Assembly (NCBI GenBank): GCA_017306155.1 | Contig: JAFKJB010000003.1 | Location: forward strand, 62,001-126,000 | DNA: 64,000 bases | Direction: 5' to 3' | From: Nitrosospira multiformis | GTDB lineage: Bacteria > Pseudomonadota > Gammaproteobacteria > Burkholderiales > Nitrosomonadaceae | In this document: in pieces, positions 17,736 to 27,172 of the stretch | How positions within the stretch are numbered: the stretch's first letter is position 1 | Layout of the letters: the number at the start of each line of letters is the position of its first letter | The notes under the pieces: model-generated | What the model was told of the DNA's origin: nothing | Seen by the model: only the letters and a program-made list of their open reading frames with translations | The model's database searches: none | Made by a program: the position numbers and the translations under genes

Positions 17736-20700
17736 CTACGCCTGCTGTCCCGCCAGGTTCTCCGTCTCGAGCTTCAATGGTCCCTTGCCGGAATACCTGT
17801 CCAGGTAGAGATAGATCACCGGTGTGATGAACAGAGTGATCACCTGAGAAAACAGTAGTCCCCCTACCACGGCCAGGCCCAGCGGCTGGCGCAATTCCGC
17901 GCCCGCTCCCAGCCCCAGGGCGATGGGAAGTGCCCCCATCAGGGCTGCCAGGGTGGTCATCATGATTGGCCGGAAACGCATCAGACACGCAGTCCTGATC
18001 GCCTCCTGCGGCATCATCCCTTCGTTGCGCTGGGCGTCGAGCGCGAAATCGATCATCATGATCGCGTTCTTTTTGACTATGCCGATCAGCATAAGGATGC
18101 CGATCATGGCGATGATCGACAATTCCATATTGAACAGCCATAGCATTCCCAAGGCTCCAACCGCAGCAGATGGCAATCCTGAAAGTATCGTAAGGGGATG
18201 GATATAGCTTTCATACAACACGCCCAGCAAAACATAGATGACCAGCAACGCCCCGATGATGAGTATCACCTGGCTTGCCTGTGAAGACTGGAATGCCGCC
18301 GCATCGCCCGCATAGCTCGTGAGAATGCTGGCGGGCACATTCAGTTCGCGCTTGAACTTCTCTATTTGGGCAGAGGCTTCTCCCAGCGCGGCCCCGGGTG
18401 CGAGATTGAACGAGATGGTCAACGACTCGAGCTGGCCGGAGTGATTGATCGCAAGGGGTCCCACCTGGCGTTCAACCGATGCGACGCTGGAGAGTGGCAC
18501 CAGCATACCATTCTTGCCGCGCAGGTAGATTTTATCGAACGCGCTCTCGTCAGCGCGGTCCTCTGCGGCCACCTGCAGGATAACCGCATAGCTGTCGCTG
18601 GAAGTATAGATCGTTGATACCTGGCGCTCACCAAACGCGCTGTACAGCAGGGAACGGATATCGGACATCTGCACGCCAAGGAGATTGACCTTGTCGCGAT
18701 TGATATTGAGTTGCGCCTGCAGGCCCTTCAACTGGGAATCGCTGGTAACATCGCGGAATATCGGATCTGCACGCAGGCGCGCCATCAGGCCCTCCGCCGC
18801 GCCGCGCAACTCCTCCGCGCGCACACTCCGCATGACGTATTGATAGCGGCTCTTGCTGGTGCGCCCTCCCAGCCTAAGATTCTGCAAGGGATTGATGAAC
18901 ACGTTGACGCCGGGAATGGTACTCACCTCGCGCCGTAAATCTTCCGTCACCTTGCTGAGAGAAGGACGTTCACTCCGCGGCTTCAAGGTCATGAACAAGC
19001 GGGCGCTATTGCTTTCAGTCGCATTGACGAGGAGCGTATCGACCGCCGGATTGGCGCCTATGACTTCCCCCGTTTGCTGCAACAATTCCGTCATGGCCGG
19101 GAAGGAAATGTCTTCAACCGCATCCACCGTGATCAGCGCCTGGCCGATATCCTCCGTGGGGAAAAAACCTTTGGGCAAGACCACGAACAAACCTGCCGTG
19201 GCAATGAAGGTGCCTATGGCAATGCCGAGCACGGTACGGCGATGAAGCAATGCGAGATCAAGGACGCGTTCATAGACCCCCAGGGTACGAATGAATCCGC
19301 GCTCGAACCAGGCAGTCCACTTCAGGCTTCTGCTCTCGGACTCGTGCCGGCCGATATACCGGCTTGTCATCACCGGCACCAGCGTGAGCGAGACAAGCGC
19401 CGACATCATGACGGCAATTCCCACTACCCCTGCAAACTCATGAAAAAGCAGGCCGATTACCCCCGGCATGAAGAAAATCGGAATGAAGACGGCAACCAGC
19501 GAGAGGGAAATCGACATGATGGTAAAACTGACCTCCTTCGACCCCACCAGAGCCGCCTGCAAGGGCGACATGCCCCTCTCGATATGACGAACGATATTCT
19601 CCAGCATTACGATGGCATCATCCACCACCAGACCTACCGCAAGGGTGATGGCCAGCAACGAAATGTTGTCCAGGCTGTAATCGAGCAGATACATCATCGC
19701 TACGGTTCCGAGCAGCGAGATCGGCAGCGACAGCGCTGGAATCAGCGTGGCGGAAGCCTTGCGCAGGAACAGGAAAATCACAAGCAGCACGAGTACGATC
19801 GTTACCGCCAGCGTCACCTGTACATCATGAATCGAATCACGAATCGAAACCGAGCGGTCGCTGATCAGCTTGAGCTGCACCGATGAAGGCATTTGCGCGA
19901 CCAGCGCCGGCAGGATGGCTTTTATGGCATCCACGGTCGCCACCGTATTCGCACCGGGCTGACGCTGCACTGACAAGGTTATTGCCCGCTCGCCATTGAC
20001 CCAGCTTGCGGTCTTGACCGACTGCACGCTGTCTTCAACCTGCGCCACTTCCGAAAGACGCACGGGATTGCCTGCATCAGAGGTCGCCACGATCAGGTCC
20101 GCGAAGACAGCCGCATTTCCGAGCTGGCGGTTGGCCTGAATGGTAAGCGTCTGGCGCGGACCTTCGAGAGTGCCTATCGGGGTGTTGGCGTTGGCGGTGC
20201 CCAGTGCAGCGGCGATATCGTCCAGAGTCAGATTGCGGACAGCAAGTGCTTCCGCATTGACATGGATACGTACGGCATATTTTTTCTGGCCGTTGATCTG
20301 GACCTGCGCAACACCTAGCAGCGTTGACAAAGTGGGAGCAATCAGGTCTTCGGCAAGGCTGTTCAATTCCGGCAGCGACATCGAAGGCGATGTCAGCGAA
20401 AGAAAGATGATGGGCGAATCCGCAGGATTGATCTTGCGGTATGAAGGTGGCGACGTCATCTCGATCGGGAGAGCGCGCTCGGCTCGCAGCAAGGCCGCCT
20501 GTACGTCAATTGCCGCACTGTCGATATCCCGTCTCTGGTCGAATTCCAGTGTAATCGCGGTATTGCCAAGCGTGCTTGTGGAACTGATTACCGAAAGACC
20601 GGAGATCGTCGAGAATTGCCGCTCCAGTTGCGTGGCCACAGAGGAAGCCATTGTCTCGGGGCTGGCGCCCGGCAATACCGCTGTCACCGAAATGGTAGGC

Positions 20701-20825
20701 GAGTCATAACTGGGAAGGGCGGCAATAGGCAGATTACCATAAGCCGCAATGCCGGCGAGAATAGCCGAGGCTGACAGCAGCACCGTCATGATCGGACGGC
20801 GAATGCACAGTTCCGAGAGATTCAT
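17736..20825 (-). CDS. RND efflux pump inner-membrane subunit (AcrB/MdtC-like, HAE-1)
   Basis: 1029 residues, full length for the HAE-1 family of proton-driven drug exporters. It starts MNLSELCIRRPIMTVLLSAS and has the twelve-helix plan with two large periplasmic loops (about 35-335 and 555-865). The proton-relay aspartate pair is in VGLVVDDAIVMLENI. The second repeat has IGIVKKNAIMMIDFAL, where one half keeps Asp and the other Lys, as usual. ATG at 20825 starts the conserved MNLSEL. The adaptor gene ends 49 bp upstream. No outer-membrane channel gene is nearby, so a TolC-like protein from elsewhere is needed. Confidence 0.93.
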   Translation of the reverse strand: MNLSELCIRRPIMTVLLSASAILAGIAAYGNLPIAALPSYDSPTISVTAVLPGASPETMASSVATQLERQFSTISGLSVISSTSTLGNTAITLEFDQRRDIDSAAIDVQAALLRAERALPIEMTSPPSYRKINPADSPIIFLSLTSPSMSLPELNSLAEDLIAPTLSTLLGVAQVQINGQKKYAVRIHVNAEALAVRNLTLDDIAAALGTANANTPIGTLEGPRQTLTIQANRQLGNAAVFADLIVATSDAGNPVRLSEVAQVEDSVQSVKTASWVNGERAITLSVQRQPGANTVATVDAIKAILPALVAQMPSSVQLKLISDRSVSIRDSIHDVQVTLAVTIVLVLLVIFLFLRKASATLIPALSLPISLLGTVAMMYLLDYSLDNISLLAITLAVGLVVDDAIVMLENIVRHIERGMSPLQAALVGSKEVSFTIMSISLSLVAVFIPIFFMPGVIGLLFHEFAGVVGIAVMMSALVSLTLVPVMTSRYIGRHESESRSLKWTAWFERGFIRTLGVYERVLDLALLHRRTVLGIAIGTFIATAGLFVVLPKGFFPTEDIGQALITVDAVEDISFPAMTELLQQTGEVIGANPAVDTLLVNATESNSARLFMTLKPRSERPSLSKVTEDLRREVSTIPGVNVFINPLQNLRLGGRTSKSRYQYVMRSVRAEELRGAAEGLMARLRADPIFRDVTSDSQLKGLQAQLNINRDKVNLLGVQMSDIRSLLYSAFGERQVSTIYTSSDSYAVILQVAAEDRADESAFDKIYLRGKNGMLVPLSSVASVERQVGPLAINHSGQLESLTISFNLAPGAALGEASAQIEKFKRELNVPASILTSYAGDAAAFQSSQASQVILIIGALLVIYVLLGVLYESYIHPLTILSGLPSAAVGALGMLWLFNMELSIIAMIGILMLIGIVKKNAIMMIDFALDAQRNEGMMPQEAIRTACLMRFRPIMMTTLAALMGALPIALGLGAGAELRQPLGLAVVGGLLFSQVITLFITPVIYLYLDRYSGKGPLKLETENLAGQQA

Positions 20826-20874
20826 CGCGCTGGCTTGATGCGGGTTACAGGCCTGCTTTGCCAAAAGAATTTGC

Positions 20875-22065
20875 TCATCCGGGATTTCTACCTGCTGGCC
20901 CGGCGCCGGTCTTGATGGAACTCGCCTCCGTTACGGCGCTGCCCGGACGGAGATTCTGCGCCCCCTCGGCGACCACATGCATCCCGGAAGTAATGCCCTT
21001 TCCCTCTACTACCGCAAACCCCTCCTGGACCAGGCGCACGCCGACTGAAAAAGGCTTTACCTTTCCAGTTTCGTCCAGTACATACAGGAATTTTCCTTCC
21101 GGTCCGTTCTGCACGGCCTGCACCGGCACCGTCAGGACATGGGCCAAAGTCTGCGGCGCGAGCGACACCATGACAAACATGCCAGGCCACAGGTGCCTGT
21201 CTGCATTGGGAAACTCTGCCTTGAGACGAATTGTACCGCTTGCCGTATCGACGGCATTATCGATAAATATCAGACGGCCGGTTCTCGTCTGTTTTTGCGG
21301 CCCATTCAGCTCGACGGTTACCGGCACCTCGCCTTTCGCAAAAGCCTGCTGCAAAGGTATGAACTCGCGTTCCGGCAAAGTGAAGCTGACGTTGATCGGA
21401 TCGATCTGGGTGATGTTCACCAAAGCATCATTGGGCTGCACCAGGCTGCCCTGGTATACCGAAATGGCACCCGAACGACCGGAAATCGGGGCAGTGATTT
21501 CACTGAAACCGCGCGCGATCCGGTTCGCCTGGGCTGTGGCCTCATCGACTGTAAGCTGGGCGCGCAGCGCATCCACCTGATTCTCCGCCACATCCAGGGC
21601 CGCCTGCGAAATAAAATTCTGCCGGAACAGTTCCCGCTGGCGTTCAAGGTTACGTTCCGCATTTCTCAGATCCGCGCGTGACTTCGCCAGTTGCCCCTCG
21701 GTCCTGCGCACATTCGCATCCTCGGTGCGCGCGTCGAGCGTGAAAAGCGGCTCGCCCTTTCGCACGAATTGGCCTTCCCTGATGTGCACAGCACTGATCA
21801 TTGCGCTCAGCTGGGGCCGCACGGCCACCGTCTGCTGTGCCGACACGGTACCGTTGGCAGCGAGTTGCACCGGCACATTCTGCTGGCTGATGGCTGCTGT
21901 TATTACCGGGGTGGGTTCCGGAGCCTTCTTCTTCGCATCGGTCGCTCCACTCGGGCTGCGCCACACCCAGGCACCTGCTATCAGGAGTACGAGTATAAGA
22001 CCGAGAATTGTGACTCTCAGGCGCCGGACAGGTGCAGCCGTTTTTATTTCAGAAATAGCTTCCAT
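20875..22065 (-). CDS. RND efflux periplasmic adaptor (HlyD/AcrA family)
   Basis: 396 residues. A single N-terminal membrane segment (LRVTILGLILVLLIAGAWVW) anchors it. Then come a biotinyl-lipoyl-like half (VRPQLSAMISAVHIREGQFV), a coiled-coil hairpin (about 125-185, rich in Arg/Glu/Ala) and the second lipoyl half ITAPISGRSGAI, followed by beta-barrel and membrane-proximal domains. It bridges the pump to an outer-membrane channel. It is transcribed just before the pump gene and is 122 bp downstream of ybbA. Confidence 0.93.
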   Translation of the reverse strand: MEAISEIKTAAPVRRLRVTILGLILVLLIAGAWVWRSPSGATDAKKKAPEPTPVITAAISQQNVPVQLAANGTVSAQQTVAVRPQLSAMISAVHIREGQFVRKGEPLFTLDARTEDANVRRTEGQLAKSRADLRNAERNLERQRELFRQNFISQAALDVAENQVDALRAQLTVDEATAQANRIARGFSEITAPISGRSGAISVYQGSLVQPNDALVNITQIDPINVSFTLPEREFIPLQQAFAKGEVPVTVELNGPQKQTRTGRLIFIDNAVDTASGTIRLKAEFPNADRHLWPGMFVMVSLAPQTLAHVLTVPVQAVQNGPEGKFLYVLDETGKVKPFSVGVRLVQEGFAVVEGKGITSGMHVVAEGAQNLRPGSAVTEASSIKTGAGPAGRNPG

Positions 22066-22187
22066 CAGCGAGACTTAACCGAATGCGATCGAATTATGAT
22101 CCAGAAAGGGAGAGGAGCATACCAAGAAGTACAGCGGGAAGCACCGTCTTATCAATTGCGCACACGGTGAGATACTTTTCAGCTTCT

Positions 22188-22874
22188 TCAATCCACGATT
22201 TTTCCTCCGGCAAGCCGTATTCTCCCCGCACAGCGGCTGGAAATGGCTTCATCGTGTGTTACCAGGATGAGCGTTGTCCCCCGCTCGCGGTTCAGTTCAA
22301 ACATGAGCTCTATGATTTGGGCGCCTGTCGCGGAATCAAGATTGCCTGTCGGTTCATCCGCCAATACCAGTTGAGGCTGGGTAACAAAGGCGCGCGCAAT
22401 GGCGACGCGTTGCTGCTCTCCTCCCGAGAGCTGGCGCGGATAATGCCTTAGACGCTGTCCAAGCCCCACGCGTTCAAGCAATGTGCGCGACGCACTGCCT
22501 GCATCCGGCATATTTGCAAGCTCCAGGGGCAGCATCACGTTTTCGATCGCAGTGAGCGCCGGCAACAGCTGAAATGACTGGAAGACAAATCCCAGCATGC
22601 GTCCGCGCAGGGTTGCGCGCGCATCCTCGTCCAGCAGAAAAATATCCTCGCCATCAAGGTGAACCTTACCGCTCGAAGGCGTATCTAATCCTGCTAACAA
22701 CCCAAGCAATGTCGATTTTCCTGAACCCGACGCTCCTACTATGGCGACGGAATCGCCGGGATTTACACTTAAATCGATGTTCTCCAGAATAGTGAGTTGT
22801 TCGTCGCCGGTACTCACCTGCTTGGTCAATCCGGTTGCCTGCACGATGGGCCGTACTACAACATTATCTGTCAT
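22188..22874 (-). CDS. ybbA: ABC transporter ATP-binding protein, YbbA/LolD type
   Basis: 228 residues. Walker A GASGSGKSTLLG, signature LSGGEQQRVAIARA, Walker B LVLADEPTGNLD and the switch histidine in LVTHDEA are all intact. This MacB/LolD-class ATPase normally works with an FtsX-like permease (YbbP in E. coli), but no such gene adjoins it; the RND adaptor follows instead. The start at 22874 has AGGA upstream. Its ATG overlaps the ATG of the divergent tesA gene by two bases (CATG), the same divergent pairing as in E. coli. The alternative longer frame to 22982 would run deep into tesA. Confidence 0.88.
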   Translation of the reverse strand: MTDNVVVRPIVQATGLTKQVSTGDEQLTILENIDLSVNPGDSVAIVGASGSGKSTLLGLLAGLDTPSSGKVHLDGEDIFLLDEDARATLRGRMLGFVFQSFQLLPALTAIENVMLPLELANMPDAGSASRTLLERVGLGQRLRHYPRQLSGGEQQRVAIARAFVTQPQLVLADEPTGNLDSATGAQIIELMFELNRERGTTLILVTHDEAISSRCAGRIRLAGGKIVD

Positions 22875-23565
22875 GAAAAATTTCCTGGTTATTCTCTGTC
22901 TGGCATCGGCTTTCTTTACCCCAGCTTCGGGCGCAACCGTAACGCCCGGCCCTGCCCCCGCCTCGGGGACCACGACCATCATGGTATTCGGCGACAGCTT
23001 GTCCGCCGGTTATGGCTTGCCCCCGGATGCAGGCTGGGTCAACCTGCTCAAGAATCGGCTGCAAGCGCAATCACAGACATATCTGATCAATAACAGCATC
23101 AGTGGCGAAACCGCATGGGGAGGACGCAACCGGATCGGGAAAGCGCTCAAGACCCATCGTCCTGACATCGTCATTGTCGAGCTGGGAGGCAATGATGGGC
23201 TGAGAGGAGCGTCCATCGAATCCATCCGGGGTAATCTCGAAGCCATCATTGAAGCCTGCAAGCGGAACAATGCCACCGTACTGTTGGCCGGAATGCAATT
23301 GCCGCCAAATTATGGCATAACCTATACCCGAAAGTTTCAGGATATTTACCCTCAGCTCGCCAAACGCCACGACGTCAAACTCGTACCGTTCCTCCTGGAT
23401 GGCTTTGGTAACAAACGCGAATTTTTCCAGGCAGATGGAATACATCCCACCGCTCATGCCCAGGAAAAAATCGTGGAAAACGTCTGGAAAGTATTGAAAA
23501 CGATGCTTGGGGCTCCCCAGGAGTCTTCCCCACCGCTTGCTTACGACTATCCGGGCACGCGGTGA
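22873..23565 (+). CDS. tesA: Arylesterase / acyl-CoA thioesterase I (SGNH hydrolase)
   Basis: 230 residues. A signal peptide (about 1-20, FLVILCLASAFFTPASG) directs it to the periplasm. SGNH blocks are GDSLSAGYG (Ser42 nucleophile), the Gly in SGETAWGG, GGND, and DGIHPTAHAQ with catalytic Asp and His. TesA hydrolyses acyl-CoA thioesters and lysophospholipids. The start lies inside the start codon of the opposite ybbA gene, so its promoter must be within ybbA. A terminator follows at 23780-23804. Confidence 0.92.
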   Translation: MKNFLVILCLASAFFTPASGATVTPGPAPASGTTTIMVFGDSLSAGYGLPPDAGWVNLLKNRLQAQSQTYLINNSISGETAWGGRNRIGKALKTHRPDIVIVELGGNDGLRGASIESIRGNLEAIIEACKRNNATVLLAGMQLPPNYGITYTRKFQDIYPQLAKRHDVKLVPFLLDGFGNKREFFQADGIHPTAHAQEKIVENVWKVLKTMLGAPQESSPPLAYDYPGTR

Positions 23566-23670
23566 GGCCCAGGCTGGGATCAGCCTGTCTGCGAGTTTGT
23601 CACTGTTCAGAAATTGAGGTAATGTAATAAGGAACCCCATCAGGAATAGCATCATCGGAGATGTTGCGAA

Positions 23671-23688
23671 GATCAATATTTATTGATC
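23671..23688. repeat. Perfect palindrome between tesA and uspA
   Basis: GATCAATA-TT-TATTGATC, two 8-bp arms. It could be a regulator site for the downstream universal stress gene (start 23859), though the distance is about 170 bp. No regulator can be assigned. Confidence 0.5.
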
Positions 23689-23779
23689 CGGCCAGAAATA
23701 CTGTGGATCCCGTCATCCGGGGCTTGATCCGAATCCGCAAGCTGAATCCAGCCCAAACCAATAGTCGAAGTCGTCCGAT

Positions 23780-23804
23780 ACCGGCTTCAGCCGGTGACGT
23801 TTTT
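23780..23804 (+). terminator. Intrinsic terminator after tesA
   Basis: ACCGGC, loop TTCA, GCCGGT, then GACG and five T. It is about 215 bp beyond the tesA stop and 55 bp before uspA. Confidence 0.6.
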
Positions 23805-23858
23805 ACTGTTGCTCGCCGACTCAATAGTAAGTTCATCCTGGGAACATGAATAAAGAAA

Positions 23859-24359
23859 ATGACCGGTAACTATAGACATATTCTCCTGGCCGTGGACTTT
23901 TCGGAGCACGGAAATCACGTTATCCGCAAAGCAAGGTATCTGTCGGAAACATTTCAGGCAAAGCTCAGCATTATTCATGTGCTGGATAACATTCCCATGC
24001 CTGATATGGCTTATGGAACGATTGTCCCTCTCGAGGAATATTCAGCTTACGAGTTGCTGGAAGCGGAAAAAAAGAAGCTGGAACAGGTGGCTGACCGTTT
24101 GGGAGTGGGTATCTGTCAGCGCTGGCTGGTATGGGGCGTCCCTGCACAGGAAATAGTTCGCATAGCAGAACAGGAACAGGTCGACCTCATTATTGTCGGT
24201 TCGCACGGGCGTCATGGCCTTGCACTGCTGCTGGGATCGACGGCAAACAGCGTTCTCCATCATGCAAAATGCGATGTTATCGCCATTCGCCTGCAGGATG
24301 AAATAACGAGCGAGGAATCGATACTGGAGAGATCAGCGCTCGATCCCCTGGCGTCCTAG
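23859..24359 (+). CDS. Universal stress protein, UspA family
   Basis: 166 residues. It starts NYRHILLAVDFSEHGNHVI and holds the ATP-binding signature GSHGRHGLALLLGSTANSVL (G-x2-G-x9-G-S), so it is of the nucleotide-binding UspFG/MJ0577 type. HILLAVD and the Ile-Ile-His-Val strand fit the family. Such proteins accumulate under starvation or oxidative stress; no specific partner is visible. It is convergent with bamD, 72 bp apart. Confidence 0.92.
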   Translation: MTGNYRHILLAVDFSEHGNHVIRKARYLSETFQAKLSIIHVLDNIPMPDMAYGTIVPLEEYSAYELLEAEKKKLEQVADRLGVGICQRWLVWGVPAQEIVRIAEQEQVDLIIVGSHGRHGLALLLGSTANSVLHHAKCDVIAIRLQDEITSEESILERSALDPLAS

Positions 24360-24430
24360 CCCGGTCTCCGTTTTGCAATCCAGTCACTCCACGGCCTCAG
24401 CCGGTATTGCAGTATACGCTATTGACGGCA

Positions 24431-25231
24431 TCACCAGAATTTCCACCAGGGCTCGCCGTTGGCTCCCGTCGAGTCGGACAGGAAACGGCTGTTTGGAAAG
24501 TTTTTTCTCATGACACGATCCGCATCATCGCGCAAATCAGCCATGCCCAGGGCGTCGTAGGCTTTCACCATGATGAACAAGGCCTCTTCCGTGGCCGGTG
24601 TCTGCGGATACTCCTTCACTGCATATTGGGCCCGGTTGGCCGCAGCAACATACCCTCCCCGTTTCATATAGTAGCGGGCCACCTGTATTTCATTCAGCGC
24701 GACGACGTTGACCAGATGCTTCATGCGTTGCACTGCATCCGGCGTGTACTTGCTCTTGGGAAAACGGTTCACCAGCTCTTTGAAATTTTCAAATGATTCG
24801 TGCGATGCCTTGGGATCGCGCTCGCTCATGTCCTGGTTGAGGATTTTTTCCGTGACGATGCCCATCAACCCCAGGTCATCGTTGAAATTCGCCAGACCCT
24901 TCAGGTAATACGCATAATCCACATTGGGATGGTTTGGATGAAGCTTGATGAAGCGATCGGCAGCCGCAATCGCCAGTGCCTGCTCGCCATCCTTGTAATG
25001 CGCATAGCCGATTTCCAACTGCGCCTGCTGCGCATAGCGCCCGTATGGATAACGCGCTTCCAGCGCTTCGAACAGTTTGATGGCGGCAGCATAATTGCCG
25101 TCGTTCAATTCCGATTTTGCCTCGGTATAGTATTTACTTGCAGACCAGGCATTGGTGTCCTGCATCTCCTTGGGAAACAGGCCGCATGCCGATAGCAGCA
25201 GCACGATAAATAAAGCTACACTACGTAACAT
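24431..25231 (-). CDS. bamD: Outer membrane assembly lipoprotein BamD
   Basis: 266 residues. The lipobox LLLSACG puts the lipidated Cys at residue 16. TPR motifs follow (YTEAKSELNDGNYAAAIKLFEALEARYPYG split over two helices, then PNVDYAYYLKGLANF). BamD is the essential partner of BamA in inserting beta-barrel proteins into the outer membrane. The neighbour rluD is divergent as in E. coli, and the two ATGs overlap in CATG (25229-25232). Confidence 0.95.
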   Translation of the reverse strand: MLRSVALFIVLLLSACGLFPKEMQDTNAWSASKYYTEAKSELNDGNYAAAIKLFEALEARYPYGRYAQQAQLEIGYAHYKDGEQALAIAAADRFIKLHPNHPNVDYAYYLKGLANFNDDLGLMGIVTEKILNQDMSERDPKASHESFENFKELVNRFPKSKYTPDAVQRMKHLVNVVALNEIQVARYYMKRGGYVAAANRAQYAVKEYPQTPATEEALFIMVKAYDALGMADLRDDADRVMRKNFPNSRFLSDSTGANGEPWWKFW

Positions 25232-26285
25232 GATGAGTCCGGCGCCAGGAAAAAGGAATAACCATTATAGCGCAAAGCCTATAGCGCCCGAATCAGGGCA
25301 TCCGCCGCCGGAATCGCCCGCGGGGATTGTGGAGCTGATCATTCCTGGACATTGCGCCGGGCTCAGGCTGGATCAGGCCCTGGCGCAACTATTGTCCGAG
25401 TGGTCCCGGAGCCGGCTCCAGTCGTGGATTCTGGAAAAACGGGTAAGTGTAGATGGCGCAAGCAGCATTCCCCGGCAGAAAGTGTGGGGCGGGGAAAAGA
25501 TCCTGCTCTATCCTGCGCGTGATTCTGCTGAAACAGCGCACGCGCCGGAAGCGATTGCACTGGATATTATCCACGAAGATGATGCTATCATTATCATCAA
25601 TAAGCCCGCCGGGCTCGTGGTCCATCCCGGCAGCGGAAACTGGCACGGCACTCTGCTCAATGCATTGCTGCACCATTCCCTGCAATTGAGCGGCATACCG
25701 CGCTCCGGTATCGTTCACCGGCTGGACAAGGAAACCAGCGGCCTCCTGGTAGTGGCAAAAACCCTGGAAGCCCAAACCAGCCTGGTGCGGCAATTGCAAG
25801 AGCGCACGGTTAAACGGGATTATCTGGCGCTGGTCTGGGGTTGCATTTCCTCCCACGGATGGGTTGACGCGCCGGTCGGCCGCCATCCGGTACAGCGGAC
25901 CAGAATGGCAGTAGTCGCAAGTGGCAAGGAAGCACGCACGCGTTACGAGGTATTGGAGCAATTCGCCGATTGCACATTGCTGCGGTGCAGCCTGGAGACG
26001 GGACGCACCCACCAGATACGTGTCCATATGGAATCTCTCGGCCATCCCCTGGTAGGAGATCCGGTATATGGCGGCAAAGCAAAAAAAGGCAGTGGTGCGA
26101 CGATGCAGCTGGCCATTTTTCCCCGGCAGGCATTGCACGCTCACCGGCTGGAACTGAAGCATCCGCAGCACGGCCAGAGAATGGGGTGGGAGGCGCCATT
26201 GCCGGAAGACATGAGCAATCTGCAGCTGATGCTTCGGAAAGCGCGTGATGAAGAATCCCGTGCAATTCCAGCCATGATCAAATGA
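25230..26285 (+). CDS. rluD: 23S rRNA pseudouridine synthase (1911/1915/1917)
   Basis: 351 residues. An S4-like domain (GLRLDQALAQLLSEWSRSRL) precedes the catalytic domain, whose Asp is in GIVHRLDKETSGLLVVAKT. The C-terminal HQIRVHMESLGHPLVGDPVYGG is characteristic of RluA/RluD. It isomerises three uridines in helix 69 of 23S rRNA. The N-terminus before the S4 domain is about 30 residues longer than in E. coli and has no clear motif. ATG at 25230 overlaps the bamD ATG; a second ATG follows at 25233. pgeF starts 4 bp after its stop. Confidence 0.93.
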   Translation: MMSPAPGKRNNHYSAKPIAPESGHPPPESPAGIVELIIPGHCAGLRLDQALAQLLSEWSRSRLQSWILEKRVSVDGASSIPRQKVWGGEKILLYPARDSAETAHAPEAIALDIIHEDDAIIIINKPAGLVVHPGSGNWHGTLLNALLHHSLQLSGIPRSGIVHRLDKETSGLLVVAKTLEAQTSLVRQLQERTVKRDYLALVWGCISSHGWVDAPVGRHPVQRTRMAVVASGKEARTRYEVLEQFADCTLLRCSLETGRTHQIRVHMESLGHPLVGDPVYGGKAKKGSGATMQLAIFPRQALHAHRLELKHPQHGQRMGWEAPLPEDMSNLQLMLRKARDEESRAIPAMIK

Positions 26286-26289
26286 CCAA

Positions 26290-27024
26290 ATGAACGACTG
26301 GATCACTCCCGACTGGCCTGCGCCGCCCAATGTCAAGGCATTGTTCACTACACGCAACGGTGGAGTAAGTCATGCCCCTTATGCCAGCCTTAACCTCGGC
26401 GACCATGTGGGCGATGATACGGGAGCGGTTGAACAAAACCGCGCCCTGCTGCGGCGACTTCTACCCGCCGAACCTCGGTGGCTGAACCAGGTGCACGGCA
26501 CGAACACGATCAGTATCGACCGCAATGATTGTACGTCTCCCTCCTGCGGCGACGCTGCATTCAGCCAGCGCTCCGATCACGTCTGCGCGATTCTTGTAGC
26601 CGACTGCCTGCCCATACTGTTATGCGATCAGGAAGGAACTGCAGTGAGCGCGCTTCATGGCGGGTGGCGCGGATTGGCCGGAGGAATCGTGGAAGAGACC
26701 ATCTCTGCAATGAGAACAGACCCGGCTTCTCTCATGGCCTGGCTCGGTCCGGCAATCGGTCCAGCACATTTCGAGGTCGGGGAGGAAGTGCGTCTGGCTT
26801 TTACCCGACGCGATGAAAAAGCCGTCCTCGCCTTCCGCCCGGCCTCCCCTGAGGGAAAATGGTATGCCGATCTTTTCCTGCTGGCGCGACAGCAGTTGAA
26901 GAATGCCGGCATTACCCAGGTATATGGCGGGGGACAATGTACTTTCAGTGATCCCGCAAGATATTTCTCTTATCGGCGCGATGGCAGCACCGGGCGCATG
27001 GCCGCCCTGATCTGGCTGGTATAA
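26290..27024 (+). CDS. pgeF: Peptidoglycan editing factor / polyphenol oxidase (YfiH)
   Basis: 244 residues of the multicopper-like laccase-domain family. Metal-site residues are His69 in NQVHG, Cys106 in VADCLPI and His123 in ALHGGWRGLAGG. The C-terminal CTFSDPARYFSYRRDGSTGRMA is diagnostic. In E. coli the homologue removes wrongly incorporated L-Ser-containing muropeptide precursors. It forms an operon with rluD, as in E. coli (rluD-yfiH). Confidence 0.94.
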   Translation: MNDWITPDWPAPPNVKALFTTRNGGVSHAPYASLNLGDHVGDDTGAVEQNRALLRRLLPAEPRWLNQVHGTNTISIDRNDCTSPSCGDAAFSQRSDHVCAILVADCLPILLCDQEGTAVSALHGGWRGLAGGIVEETISAMRTDPASLMAWLGPAIGPAHFEVGEEVRLAFTRRDEKAVLAFRPASPEGKWYADLFLLARQQLKNAGITQVYGGGQCTFSDPARYFSYRRDGSTGRMAALIWLV

Positions 27025-27172
27025 ATCCGGCCAGTACGGCAACAACAGCAATAGCGGCGACAATATGCCGGATGGAATGGCCCCCCTCCAACTCCACGAT
27101 GTCATCATCGCAATTTGTAGCTTGCAACAGCGTATAATCGCGCCTTTTCCCGCGAGTGTCTCAATAGCATCG

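Noticed and set aside
17561-17827. Plus-strand ORFs in the gap after the RND pump
   Set aside because: They overlap the pump gene end, have no ribosome site and no recognisable sequence.
20826-20878. 18-codon ORF bridging the RND adaptor stop and the pump start through two ATGA overlaps
   Set aside because: It is a plausible coupling device, but there is no ribosome site of its own and the frame is not otherwise supported.
23700-23740. Degenerate dispersed repeat (GATCCCGTCATCCGGGGCTTGATC region) as a mobile palindromic element
   Set aside because: Only one degenerate copy is seen in the window and it does not fold into a clean stem.
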